From NCBI RefSeq assembly GCF_004331255.1, contig NZ_SJOF01000003.1, positions 1 to 64,000 of the forward strand: a stretch of 64,000 bases of DNA, in the 5' to 3' direction. Under the pieces are notes generated by a model that made no database searches, was not told where the DNA came from, and saw nothing but the letters and a program-made list of their open reading frames with translations. This stretch comes from Acinetobacter sp. ANC 4173 (GTDB lineage Bacteria > Pseudomonadota > Gammaproteobacteria > Pseudomonadales > Moraxellaceae). The translations under genes were made by a program, and so were the position numbers. This document shows positions 19,730-27,024 of the stretch, piece after piece (the stretch's first letter is position 1; every line of letters begins with the position of its first letter).

Positions 19730-20893
19730 ATGACGGACCCAAAAAAAGAAACACCGACCATTATTATTAATGATGCTGAGCCTGAGAAAGAGCGCTTTGA
19801 AACACTAAAAGAAAAATTACGCTATCAACAGGCACTACGAGAAAGCTCTAAAAAAATTGACCATAAGCAAGTCCGTCTAAATATTCAGGTCGATGCTCTT
19901 CCCAGCAAAACCTTTTTTATTATGAATGCACTAGCAGCAGTAATTGCTGCCTACGGGCTACTTAGTGATTCTACGGCAGTGGTCATTGGCGCCATGTTGG
20001 TTGCTATGATGTTGGGACCGATTGCAGGTATTTCTTTAGCTTTAATTGATAGTCGTTGGATACTATTTCACACCGCTTTTCAAACTTTGACACTGGGTAT
20101 TTTGATGATTTACGGGATTGGTTTCCTTATTGGAATTCTCCATCCTAATATTGCCATTACCAACGAAATCATGGCGCGGACGCATCCGAATTCACTTGAT
20201 TTAATGATTGCACTGGCAGGTGGTGCCGCAGGTGCTTTTGCCTCAGTCTCACCACGACTTTCAGTTGCGGTGGTTGGGGTTGCTGTTGCCACTGCATTAG
20301 TTCCACCATTAGTCGCCAGTGGTATTTTATTATCCAGAGCTGAGTTTGCTCTTTCTGCCAATGCCTTCTTGCTAACCTTTACCAATATCGTCGCAATTCA
20401 AATCAGTTCAGCAATGGTGCTCTGGATCGCGGGTTTTAGACGCGGCTCTAATGAAGAAGTTTCCAGTAAATATCTAGAGTTTGCAAAGCGCAATTGGGTC
20501 AGTTTAATTATTCTACTTATATTGGCTGTATATTTGACCCTTAATTTACTCCATACCGTTCAGAATGAATTATATAAATCTCACGTCAGCGACCTATTGA
20601 GTCAAAAGCTCAATAACGAAACCAATATTATTGACACTGTGGAGTTCGAAATACATCCAAACTTTACCTTAGCCAGAGTGTTTATACGCGGGGTTACTCC
20701 GCCTTCAACCCATCAAATTGACGAATTAAACCGAACACTCAGAGCCGATCACAATGGTCACCCGACCTATGTACAAATCCGTTTTATTCCTATTCAAATT
20801 ATTCAAACTCAACCAACAAAGATCGTGCCTTTGAACACAACAGAATCCGAAAAATCTATCATTCAAATGTTAAAACAACAGGATCCCTCATGA
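19730..20893 (+). CDS. DUF389 (TIGR00341) membrane protein
   Basis: A 387-residue membrane protein with six or more helices between about residues 60 and 280. The family motif region SKTFFIMNALAAVIAAYGLL...GAMLVAMMLGPI and the SVSPRLSVAVVGVAVATALVPPL segment identify DUF389. The N-terminal 55 residues are charged, and the C-terminal domain (about 295-387) is soluble. Biochemical role unknown. Its stop overlaps the next start as ATGA, so translation is coupled to the choloylglycine-hydrolase-like gene. Confidence 0.85.
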   Translation: MTDPKKETPTIIINDAEPEKERFETLKEKLRYQQALRESSKKIDHKQVRLNIQVDALPSKTFFIMNALAAVIAAYGLLSDSTAVVIGAMLVAMMLGPIAGISLALIDSRWILFHTAFQTLTLGILMIYGIGFLIGILHPNIAITNEIMARTHPNSLDLMIALAGGAAGAFASVSPRLSVAVVGVAVATALVPPLVASGILLSRAEFALSANAFLLTFTNIVAIQISSAMVLWIAGFRRGSNEEVSSKYLEFAKRNWVSLIILLILAVYLTLNLLHTVQNELYKSHVSDLLSQKLNNETNIIDTVEFEIHPNFTLARVFIRGVTPPSTHQIDELNRTLRADHNGHPTYVQIRFIPIQIIQTQPTKIVPLNTTESEKSIIQMLKQQDPS

Positions 20894-21939
20894 CAAAAAA
20901 ATTACTCCTTATTGCAACTTTAACCAGTGGGCTTTTGATTCATTCATCGCTTCAAGCCTGTACCCGCGTCGTTTTCCATGGTGATCATCAAAACATCATG
21001 ACGGCTCGCTCTATGGACTGGAAAGTCGATGTTGGCACCAATCTCTGGATCATGCCGCAAAACATCGCCCGTAATGGTTTGGCTGGACCTCAATCGATTC
21101 ATTGGACGGCTAAATATGGCAGTGTGGTTGCGACAGGTTATGACATTTCCACCACCGATGGCATCAATGAAAAAGGCCTTACAGCCAACCTACTTTGGCT
21201 GGTCGAGTCCGAATACCCAGAAGTAAAAAACAATAAAAAGCCCACTTTAAGTATTTCACTGTGGGCACAATATGTTTTAGATAATTACGCAACTGTTAAT
21301 GAAGCCATTCGGGCACTGGAGAAAGAGCCTTTTGTTGTAGTCACGGATAATGTGCCTGGGGAAAAACGCCTTGCGACCTTACACCTTTCGCTTTCAGATG
21401 CATCGGGAGATAGTGCGATTGTGGAATACATTGATGGTCAACAAGTGACTCATCACCATGCCAAATATCAGGTCATGACCAATTCCCCCACTTTTGATGA
21501 ACAATTGGCACTGAATCAATATTGGAAAAACATTGGAGGAACAACTTTCTTACCTGGTACCAATCGTGCCTCGGATCGTTTTGCCCGTGCCTCATTTTAT
21601 GTCAATGCCATTCCTAAAAATGCCAACAGTAAACAAAGCCTTGCCAGTGTATTTAGTGTGATTCGAAATGCATCCGTTCCCTTTGGTCTCAATACAGAAG
21701 AAGAACCAAATATCTCATCAACACGCTGGCGGACGGTTGTTGACCATAAGAATTTGTTATACTTTTTTGAATCAGCGGTTTCACCCAATACGTTCTGGGT
21801 AGATTTAAAGCAAATCAATTTTAAAACTACACCTTTCCAGAAACTGGACTTAGGCGCAGATCAAGCCAATGTCTATGCTGGGGATGCCACACCATACTTT
21901 AAGACCACGAAAGCATTTCAGTTTTTAGGAAAAGAATAA
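20890..21939 (+). CDS. Linear amide C-N hydrolase, choloylglycine hydrolase/penicillin V acylase family
   Basis: Secreted N-terminal-nucleophile hydrolase. A signal peptide ends at LQA, leaving Cys24 as the first mature residue (CTRVVFHGD), the expected Ntn nucleophile. The R-x-x-D pair in TARSMDWKVD and the LYFFESAVSPNTFWVDL segment fit the family. Possible substrates include penicillin V, bile-salt amides and N-acyl homoserine lactones; the sequence alone does not decide. Coupled by a 4-bp overlap to the DUF389 gene. Confidence 0.87.
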   Translation: MTKKLLLIATLTSGLLIHSSLQACTRVVFHGDHQNIMTARSMDWKVDVGTNLWIMPQNIARNGLAGPQSIHWTAKYGSVVATGYDISTTDGINEKGLTANLLWLVESEYPEVKNNKKPTLSISLWAQYVLDNYATVNEAIRALEKEPFVVVTDNVPGEKRLATLHLSLSDASGDSAIVEYIDGQQVTHHHAKYQVMTNSPTFDEQLALNQYWKNIGGTTFLPGTNRASDRFARASFYVNAIPKNANSKQSLASVFSVIRNASVPFGLNTEEEPNISSTRWRTVVDHKNLLYFFESAVSPNTFWVDLKQINFKTTPFQKLDLGADQANVYAGDATPYFKTTKAFQFLGKE

Positions 21940-22017
21940 ACACTGCACGGCGCATCGCGTTCATTTATGAAAAGGGGGGCGTCGTCAGTTTTCTATCGAT
22001 ATCAATAAAGGTTAAAC

Positions 22018-22503
22018 ATGAATATTTTAAAAACCAGTCTATTCGGAATAGTAACGACTATGGGGCTTGTAGGCTGTGCCACTTCAAGTACACAACCTCA
22101 AAATATCGCTTCAACAGGGTTATTAATCTGCGCACAAAATGAACTTTGCCCTGCGGTGAAAGTCACGTGGAACGAACAAAATCGTAGCAATTTAAAAATT
22201 ACGGCATATTTGCCAAGTGCCAAAGATGATTATGATATTCAGCAATTTGTGTTCTTAATTGATCAAAAACCCTATAGTTATGCCCCTACGACAACAACCA
22301 CGCATGAATACATCAATCGTATGGTTCCGCATCGCTCATCTAACTATATTGTGGTGCCTAGTTCCTTCTTAAGCACGTTTAAAAATGCCAAAGATATTGA
22401 ATTAAAACTGGTGACAAACAAAGGCAATATTACCCGTCCAGTATATCGCAGTGGACAACAATCTTCTGCTTATCGTGCTTTTATCAACTTATACCAACCT
22501 TAA
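22018..22503 (+). CDS. Small uncharacterised lipoprotein
   Basis: A 161-residue protein with a clear lipobox (LVG-C20) after a short signal peptide. The mature part has a Cys-rich start (LLICAQNELCP) and a beta-type body. No known domain is recognised. It is followed by a strong terminator and separated by 78 bp from the hydrolase gene. Confidence 0.7.
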   Translation: MNILKTSLFGIVTTMGLVGCATSSTQPQNIASTGLLICAQNELCPAVKVTWNEQNRSNLKITAYLPSAKDDYDIQQFVFLIDQKPYSYAPTTTTTHEYINRMVPHRSSNYIVVPSSFLSTFKNAKDIELKLVTNKGNITRPVYRSGQQSSAYRAFINLYQP

Positions 22504-22520
22504 TTTTTTGATCTAATTAA

Positions 22521-22547
22521 AAGCCTGTCTTGATGACAGGCTTTTTT
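22521..22547 (+). terminator. Terminator after the small lipoprotein gene
   Basis: AAGCCTGTC / GACAGGCTT stem, five-nt loop, then six T's. It may also serve the convergent EamA gene. Confidence 0.88.
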
Positions 22548-22566
22548 CTAAATATTTTAAGTGGAA

Positions 22567-23502
22567 TTAATCCGATTTTAAGGCTTTTGCCAAACTTCGT
22601 GATTGTACCCAGCCTTGTAGACTCACCACCATAATCCCCAACATTACCAATACCGTACCGACAATAAAGTTCAGTTCAATTTTTTCATTAAGCAAGACAA
22701 CCCCAAATAACACTCCAAACAATGGGGTTAAAAAGGAGAATACTCCCAAACGAGAAGCCAGATACTCTTTTAATAACCAAAACCAAATCAGATAACTGGC
22801 AAAAGATACAACAATAGTATGGAACAGCAGACTACCTATCGTAAACGGCGTCCAATCAATACTGGCCTGCCCCATGGCAAATGCGAGAGGAAATAACAGT
22901 AGAAATGCAACCAACAGTTGATAAAACAAGGTCTGCGTTGCAGGCGCTTCCGCTAGCTTGGTTAAACGCACCGCAATCGTGGTTGCCGCCCATAAAATCC
23001 CCGCCAGTAATGCCAAGGCATCTCCCAACAAAACAGTGCTCGAAGCCACTGCCGAACCCGTTGGATGAAATAGAAAAGTAATACTAATCCCGAAAAATGC
23101 AAGCGCGATCCCAGACCACTGCAACATACTCAGCCGCTCAGATGGAAGCTTCCAGTGTAGACCCAATACCACAAAAATTGGCGCGGTATACAACAGTACC
23201 ACCGTATGTGATGCCGAGGTAAAACGTAATGCTTGTGCCACCAAAAAGAATTCCGAGGCAAACAGAACCCCCACCAAAATACCTGCTGCCAAATAATCTC
23301 GACGCCACAAAGAAACGCCATCTGCAAGTTTAATCATGGGGTAAACCATGAGTGCGGAAAGACCAGAGCGTAATGCAATTTGCATCACAGCAGAAATATC
23401 TGGCGCAGCCATTTTTAAAATTACTTGCTGCAAACCCCAAATAATACACAGCACAAACATAATGCCCGATGCTTTAGTGTCTAATGCCCGACGCTCACTC
23501 AC
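22567..23502 (-). CDS. EamA-family (DMT superfamily) transporter
   Basis: A 311-residue inner-membrane protein with ten predicted helices in two EamA repeats (about residues 12-145 and 160-295). The GILWAATTIAVRL segment opens the second repeat and FLTPLFGVLFGVVLLNE is a typical signature near the end. Such proteins export amino acids or other metabolites; the substrate cannot be read from the sequence. Divergent from an AraC-type regulator 117 bp away, which probably controls it. Confidence 0.88.
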   Translation of the reverse strand: MSERRALDTKASGIMFVLCIIWGLQQVILKMAAPDISAVMQIALRSGLSALMVYPMIKLADGVSLWRRDYLAAGILVGVLFASEFFLVAQALRFTSASHTVVLLYTAPIFVVLGLHWKLPSERLSMLQWSGIALAFFGISITFLFHPTGSAVASSTVLLGDALALLAGILWAATTIAVRLTKLAEAPATQTLFYQLLVAFLLLFPLAFAMGQASIDWTPFTIGSLLFHTIVVSFASYLIWFWLLKEYLASRLGVFSFLTPLFGVLFGVVLLNEKIELNFIVGTVLVMLGIMVVSLQGWVQSRSLAKALKSD

Positions 23503-23619
23503 GATCTACTCCAGCTCAATTCATGAATCACCACTATAGACCTGTCACTTTTAAAAGATATACTTCAAAACAGACAACCCATACTATTATTCAGGCAAAA
23601 TGAGCAGCGGGAGAAATAG

Positions 23620-24426
23620 ATGCATACACGTCAACAACATGACTATCATCCAATGCCGACCAACGATGATATTCCTGCCCCTCTGTGGTTTCGCATTTCC
23701 GATGCCCCCGCAGAGTCTTGCTATCCCACACATGAACATGCTTGGGGAGAATTTATTTACGCCCTCAACGGTGTACTGGAAGTTAAAGTTGAACAGCATC
23801 ATTTCCTGACACCACCCCCTTATGGCATTTGGTTACCTCCGCATTTAAAACATGCAGGGATTAACCGCACCGAAGTCACCCATTCCACTTTATACGTACA
23901 TGAAAGCTTATGTGCAGCCCTGCCAAAACAGGCAGGCATTTTGCTCACTTCTGCTTTGGTCCCTGCATTATTACATCATTTGCGCTATCATCCCCTTCCT
24001 GATCATGCCCCTGAACACTTGCGTTTGTTGCATGTGCTATTGGATCAACTGGAGCATGCCGAATGGGTGGGCAGTTATTTACCCTCGAGTCAACATCCTG
24101 CTCTACAGAGTTTATTGGATTATTTACAACAGCATCCAGCCGATCAAAGCACGTTGGCACAACTGGCACAGCGGATTAATATGACCGAGCGCACACTGGC
24201 ACGTTATAGTCAGCAAGAACTGGGCATGTCCTTAAATGAATGGCGACAACGGCTGAAAGTGATTAAAGCCATGTCCATGTTGAATGAAAACAGAACGGTG
24301 GAAAGTATTGCGCTTGATTTAGGCTATGCAAATGCCTCTGCTTTTATTAACTTATTCAAACGTTGGATGCGTTGCACGCCTGATCAATTTCGCAAGAACT
24401 ATGCTGCGGAAAAACAATCCAAATAA
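23620..24426 (+). CDS. AraC-family transcriptional regulator
   Basis: A 268-residue regulator with an N-terminal cupin ligand domain (His-rich, about residues 25-110; CYPTHEHAWGEFIYALNGVLEV) and a C-terminal double helix-turn-helix (about 165-262). The second helix-turn-helix carries VESIALDLGYANASAFINLFKRW. The layout resembles NimR/YeaM-type AraC proteins, which commonly control a divergent exporter; here that would be the EamA gene. GGGAGAAA precedes the ATG. Confidence 0.88.
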   Translation: MHTRQQHDYHPMPTNDDIPAPLWFRISDAPAESCYPTHEHAWGEFIYALNGVLEVKVEQHHFLTPPPYGIWLPPHLKHAGINRTEVTHSTLYVHESLCAALPKQAGILLTSALVPALLHHLRYHPLPDHAPEHLRLLHVLLDQLEHAEWVGSYLPSSQHPALQSLLDYLQQHPADQSTLAQLAQRINMTERTLARYSQQELGMSLNEWRQRLKVIKAMSMLNENRTVESIALDLGYANASAFINLFKRWMRCTPDQFRKNYAAEKQSK

Positions 24427-24452
24427 AAAGGACTGTAAATACAGTCCTTTTT
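24426..24452. terminator. Bidirectional terminator
   Basis: AAAAAGGACTGT-AAAT-ACAGTCCTTTTT between the convergent AraC regulator and fumarylacetoacetase-type genes; symmetric A/T tracts suit both directions. Confidence 0.9.
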
Positions 24453-24466
24453 AAGTTCAACTTGAC

Positions 24467-25111
24467 TTAGGCATGCACAAAAGTAGTCCAGACATAGTCT
24501 TGTTGCTGACCTTGCAAGGTCATTTTCAGTTGATCACCCGCTTGTAATGCTGCAACGCCTGCAGGTGTCCCGGTCATGATCACATCGCCCACTTCTAGGG
24601 TAAAGACTTGACTCATATCTGCCAATAAAGTGCCAATATCAAAAATTAAATGCGATGTATTGCCTTGTTGACGAAGTTCGTCATTCACATGCAAGGTGTA
24701 ATGTACATCGTTCCAATCTTTAACGACGTCAGCAACATCGACCCAATCTGCCACCATACATGAACCATCAAAAGCTTTGGCACGTTCCCACGGCTGACCT
24801 TTCTGTTTCAAATCATCCTGCAAATCACGTAAGGTTAAATCTAAGCCCAAAGTCACGGCACCCAATGCTTGCAAGGCTTTCAATGGATCGGTTTCGGCTT
24901 TCAATTCACGATCAATTCTGAGTGTCAGCTCACATTCATAATGACAACTGCCCCACGCCGAGTTCCACGAAATTCCATCTGCCAGTGCTTTTAAGCTACT
25001 CGGCGGCTTAATAAACAATACAGGACGGTCGGGGATAGCATTTCCCAACTCTCTCGCATGGTCTGCATAGCTACGACCGACACAAACAATTTTAGATGGA
25101 CGTGTACTCAT
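24467..25111 (-). CDS. Fumarylacetoacetate hydrolase-family protein
   Basis: A 214-residue cytoplasmic enzyme of the FAH/YcgM group, which cleave or decarboxylate beta-diketo acids. The start at 25111 gives MSTRPSKIVCVGRSYADHARELG, the usual family N-terminus, with GAAGGGAAG upstream. Metal ligands are suggested by the E-x-E pair in YECELTLRI and by the FDGSC region; VGDVIMTGTPAGV is the family C-terminal motif. An in-frame extension to 25219 runs into the upstream gene and is unlikely. 34 bp after the YcxB-like gene, so co-transcribed. Confidence 0.85.
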   Translation of the reverse strand: MSTRPSKIVCVGRSYADHARELGNAIPDRPVLFIKPPSSLKALADGISWNSAWGSCHYECELTLRIDRELKAETDPLKALQALGAVTLGLDLTLRDLQDDLKQKGQPWERAKAFDGSCMVADWVDVADVVKDWNDVHYTLHVNDELRQQGNTSHLIFDIGTLLADMSQVFTLEVGDVIMTGTPAGVAALQAGDQLKMTLQGQQQDYVWTTFVHA

Positions 25112-25145
25112 GATCTTCCCTTCGACTTTTGTGACAATAAATCTT

Positions 25146-25649
25146 TTATTTAGAATGTTTGAATGTATTTTCAAATATGCTTTGATCTTCAGCTGTTGCA
25201 AAGGCACGTTTTGGCACAATCACCACAGTACGATTTTTTAATTCAAGCATGTAGGTCAGCTTACCAGATGCAAAATTCTGTACTTCATGATAGTGCACAA
25301 TTTTTTTACGCCCATTGGCATAAATATCGGCATGTTCCTGATACAAATCGATGCCTTGCTCGCTTTTCCCAAATTGATATTTTACAAACTGACGTTTAAA
25401 CATCATCGGCAAGAACCAATAGCGTAAAACCAGTTGTAAAACCAAGAAAAATACGCCCAGTGCAACGTAATAGCGTCCCACCCCAGTAAAACCTAAATAA
25501 ATGCCCCAACCAATGATGGCAAGACTAATTAAAGGGGTAATAAAACGTGTGAACAGCTTTTTACCAAAGGTGGCTAAAGCAAAGCCATCCTGAGATTCTT
25601 CAAGGTTTAAATAATAACGTAAAGATAAGGCAGGCTTGCTGTCTGACAT
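25146..25649 (-). CDS. YcxB-like membrane protein
   Basis: A 167-residue protein with two membrane helices (about residues 33-52 and 57-77) followed by a soluble beta domain (KSEQGIDLYQEHADIYANGRKKIVHYHEVQNF and IVPKRAF), the arrangement of the YcxB family. Function unknown. First gene of a pair with the FAH-type gene. Confidence 0.75.
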   Translation of the reverse strand: MSDSKPALSLRYYLNLEESQDGFALATFGKKLFTRFITPLISLAIIGWGIYLGFTGVGRYYVALGVFFLVLQLVLRYWFLPMMFKRQFVKYQFGKSEQGIDLYQEHADIYANGRKKIVHYHEVQNFASGKLTYMLELKNRTVVIVPKRAFATAEDQSIFENTFKHSK

Positions 25650-25791
25650 AAATCCATCATCAATCTGAAAACGAGACTACAGCATAGTACACCAAATTTC
25701 AGCTTTTCTTTATGCTTTTCAGTGTGACTTCGCAGCAATGGATTTTTAAAATTGTCACGAAATAGACATGCTTTTGCGTTATTTTAGACGC

Positions 25792-25821
25792 AAAAAAACC
25801 GCAAAAAATGCGGTTTTTTTT
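25792..25821 (-). terminator. Terminator of the solitary tRNA-Arg unit
   Basis: ACCGCA-AAAAA-TGCGGT stem with A7 on one side and T8 on the other. On the minus strand it stops the tRNA-Arg at 25859. Confidence 0.85.
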
Positions 25822-25858
25822 ATGCGATAGAACAGATAAATGATCTATGCTATCAAGT

Positions 25859-25935
25859 TGGTGCGCTCAGAGAGATTCGAACTCCCGACCCCTTAGTTCG
25901 TAGCCAAGTGCTCTATCCAGCTGAGCTATGAGCGC
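25859..25935 (-). tRNA. tRNA-Arg (ACG), copy 1
   Basis: 77 nt with encoded CCA. Acceptor GCGCTCA/TGAGCGC, anticodon loop CTACGAA (anticodon ACG, A34 expected to be edited to inosine by TadA), T-loop TTCGAAT. Identical to the other two copies in this locus. Confidence 0.97.
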
Positions 25936-25953
25936 GACGTCTTGATGGAGCGC

Positions 25954-25981
25954 ATTATATATGTTTTTTTCATTTTGATAA
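25954..25981 (-). promoter_or_regulatory. Sigma70 promoter of tRNA-Arg copy 1
   Basis: Minus strand TTATCA, 16-bp spacer, TATAAT, followed by GC-rich GCGCTCC, a stringent-type discriminator as at many tRNA promoters. It starts the solitary tRNA-Arg unit. Confidence 0.65.
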
Positions 25982-26100
25982 GTGCTTTTTCACAAAACTG
26001 CAACCAAATGCTTATATAATGGGCAATTTAGACATAACCGTACATTTTTACACCAAAATAATGAATCATCTAACCAATGAACCACTTTCATTTGCAACAT

Positions 26101-26292
26101 CTAATGTACAGAAACTGCATGCAAGCGCTGTTGGCAATCCGAACAGAGCCAAATATATTCCTGACTATCTCTAATTTTAAATAAGCCAGCCTCACCAATC
26201 CGTTCATCAAATCAGGTGTCACAGGCTTTTTGCCCCACCCAATAGGCATTTTCTCGCCACAGGTATTGATAACAACCATCACTGAATATCAT
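26101..26292 (-). pseudogene. Four-cysteine zinc ribbon gene interrupted by an in-frame TGA
   Basis: A strong ribosome site (AGGAGGG) lies 5 bp before an ATG at 26292. The frame encodes 26 residues ending in ACDT, then TGA at 26212-26214, then continues 36 more residues to TAG at 26101. The second half has C50-x2-C53 in LCSDCQQRLH. Codon 27 falls exactly where the second cysteine of the first CxxC pair is expected (C24-D-T-stop). So TGT/TGC has become TGA, or the TGA is decoded. I treat it as a nonsense mutation in a small zinc-binding protein. It lies between two tRNA units. Confidence 0.65.
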
Positions 26293-26417
26293 GCGACCCT
26301 CCTATTCTTGTTCCGCACTCACTATAAAAAGCAGAGTGCAACAGGAAAAGAGTAAACCGCAAGTACCACGACAAGTTTAGTCGTGTAAATCAAGGAGACA
26401 TGATAAATTTTAGGCAC

Positions 26418-26440
26418 AAAAAAACCGCAACATGTGCGGT
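26418..26440 (-). terminator. Terminator of the tRNA-Ser/Arg/Arg unit
   Basis: ACCGCA/TGCGGT stem with A7 on the left, i.e. U7 after the hairpin on the minus strand. It uses the same stem as the terminator behind copy 1. Confidence 0.8.
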
Positions 26441-26453
26441 TAATTGTTCAAGT

Positions 26454-26530
26454 TGGTGCGCTCAGAGAGATTCGAACTCCCGACCCCTTAGTTCGTAGCC
26501 AAGTGCTCTATCCAGCTGAGCTATGAGCGC
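26454..26530 (-). tRNA. tRNA-Arg (ACG), copy 2
   Basis: 77 nt, CCA encoded, identical in sequence to copies 1 and 3. Third in the Ser-Arg-Arg transcript. Confidence 0.97.
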
Positions 26531-26578
26531 ATTACTTGTGTGCCAATTCAGGCGATACGTTACATACAGTTTACTTAT

Positions 26579-26655
26579 TGGTGCGCTCAGAGAGATTCGA
26601 ACTCCCGACCCCTTAGTTCGTAGCCAAGTGCTCTATCCAGCTGAGCTATGAGCGC
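26579..26655 (-). tRNA. tRNA-Arg (ACG), copy 3
   Basis: 77 nt, CCA encoded, identical to copies 1 and 2. It lies 14 bp after tRNA-Ser in the direction of transcription. Confidence 0.97.
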
Positions 26656-26669
26656 GACATAAGTAAAGT

Positions 26670-26759
26670 TGGCGGTGAGAGAGGGATTCGAACCCTCGGT
26701 ACAGTTACCCGTACGCATCCTTAGCAGGGATGTGGTTTCAGCCACTCACCCATCTCACC
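26670..26759 (-). tRNA. tRNA-Ser (GCU)
   Basis: 90 nt with encoded CCA. Acceptor GGTGAGA/TCTCACC with discriminator G, anticodon loop CTGCTAA (GCU), and the long variable arm of class II tRNAs. First gene of the three-tRNA unit. Confidence 0.96.
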
Positions 26760-26772
26760 GTAACGTGCCGCC

Positions 26773-26801
26773 ATAATACAAACTTCATGCTAGCACTGCA
26801 A
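26773..26801 (-). promoter_or_regulatory. Sigma70 promoter of the tRNA-Ser/Arg/Arg unit
   Basis: Minus strand TTGCAG, 17-bp spacer, TATTAT, then GC-rich GGCGGC before the tRNA. Confidence 0.7.
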
Positions 26802-27024
26802 GCAATGACGCTCAATTTTTTGTTTTTTTTTGCTCATTTAAATACTTTTTAAGCAATTTATTCAAACTTGAACGGAATTTATACGGTATCTCAGGTTTTA
26901 GCATCCAAAACTCAGCCGCCTGACTTGAATTGCGCCGTGAAAAACACATTATTGCAATCATTTACGTGCAGTCTGAGGCAGCATGTCTTATGCTAATCCT
27001 ATCTTCTGACACAAAACCAAATCC

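Noticed and set aside
19546-19761. A 71-residue minus-strand frame upstream of the DUF389 gene
   Set aside because: Low-complexity AT-rich frame overlapping the DUF389 start; no ribosome site.
26180-26240. Selenocysteine insertion at the TGA of the zinc-ribbon frame
   Set aside because: The stem around the codon is short and not placed like a bacterial SECIS, and selenocysteine machinery is not expected in Acinetobacter; a nonsense mutation is simpler.
26088-26282. A 64-residue open frame on the minus strand across the zinc-ribbon remnant
   Set aside because: It is in another frame from the strong ribosome site and the CxxC pattern, and shows no recognisable protein features.
25859-26759. 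tRNA cluster as an attachment site for an integrated element
   Set aside because: No integrase, no partial tRNA duplicate beyond the three complete copies and no foreign gene block adjoin it.
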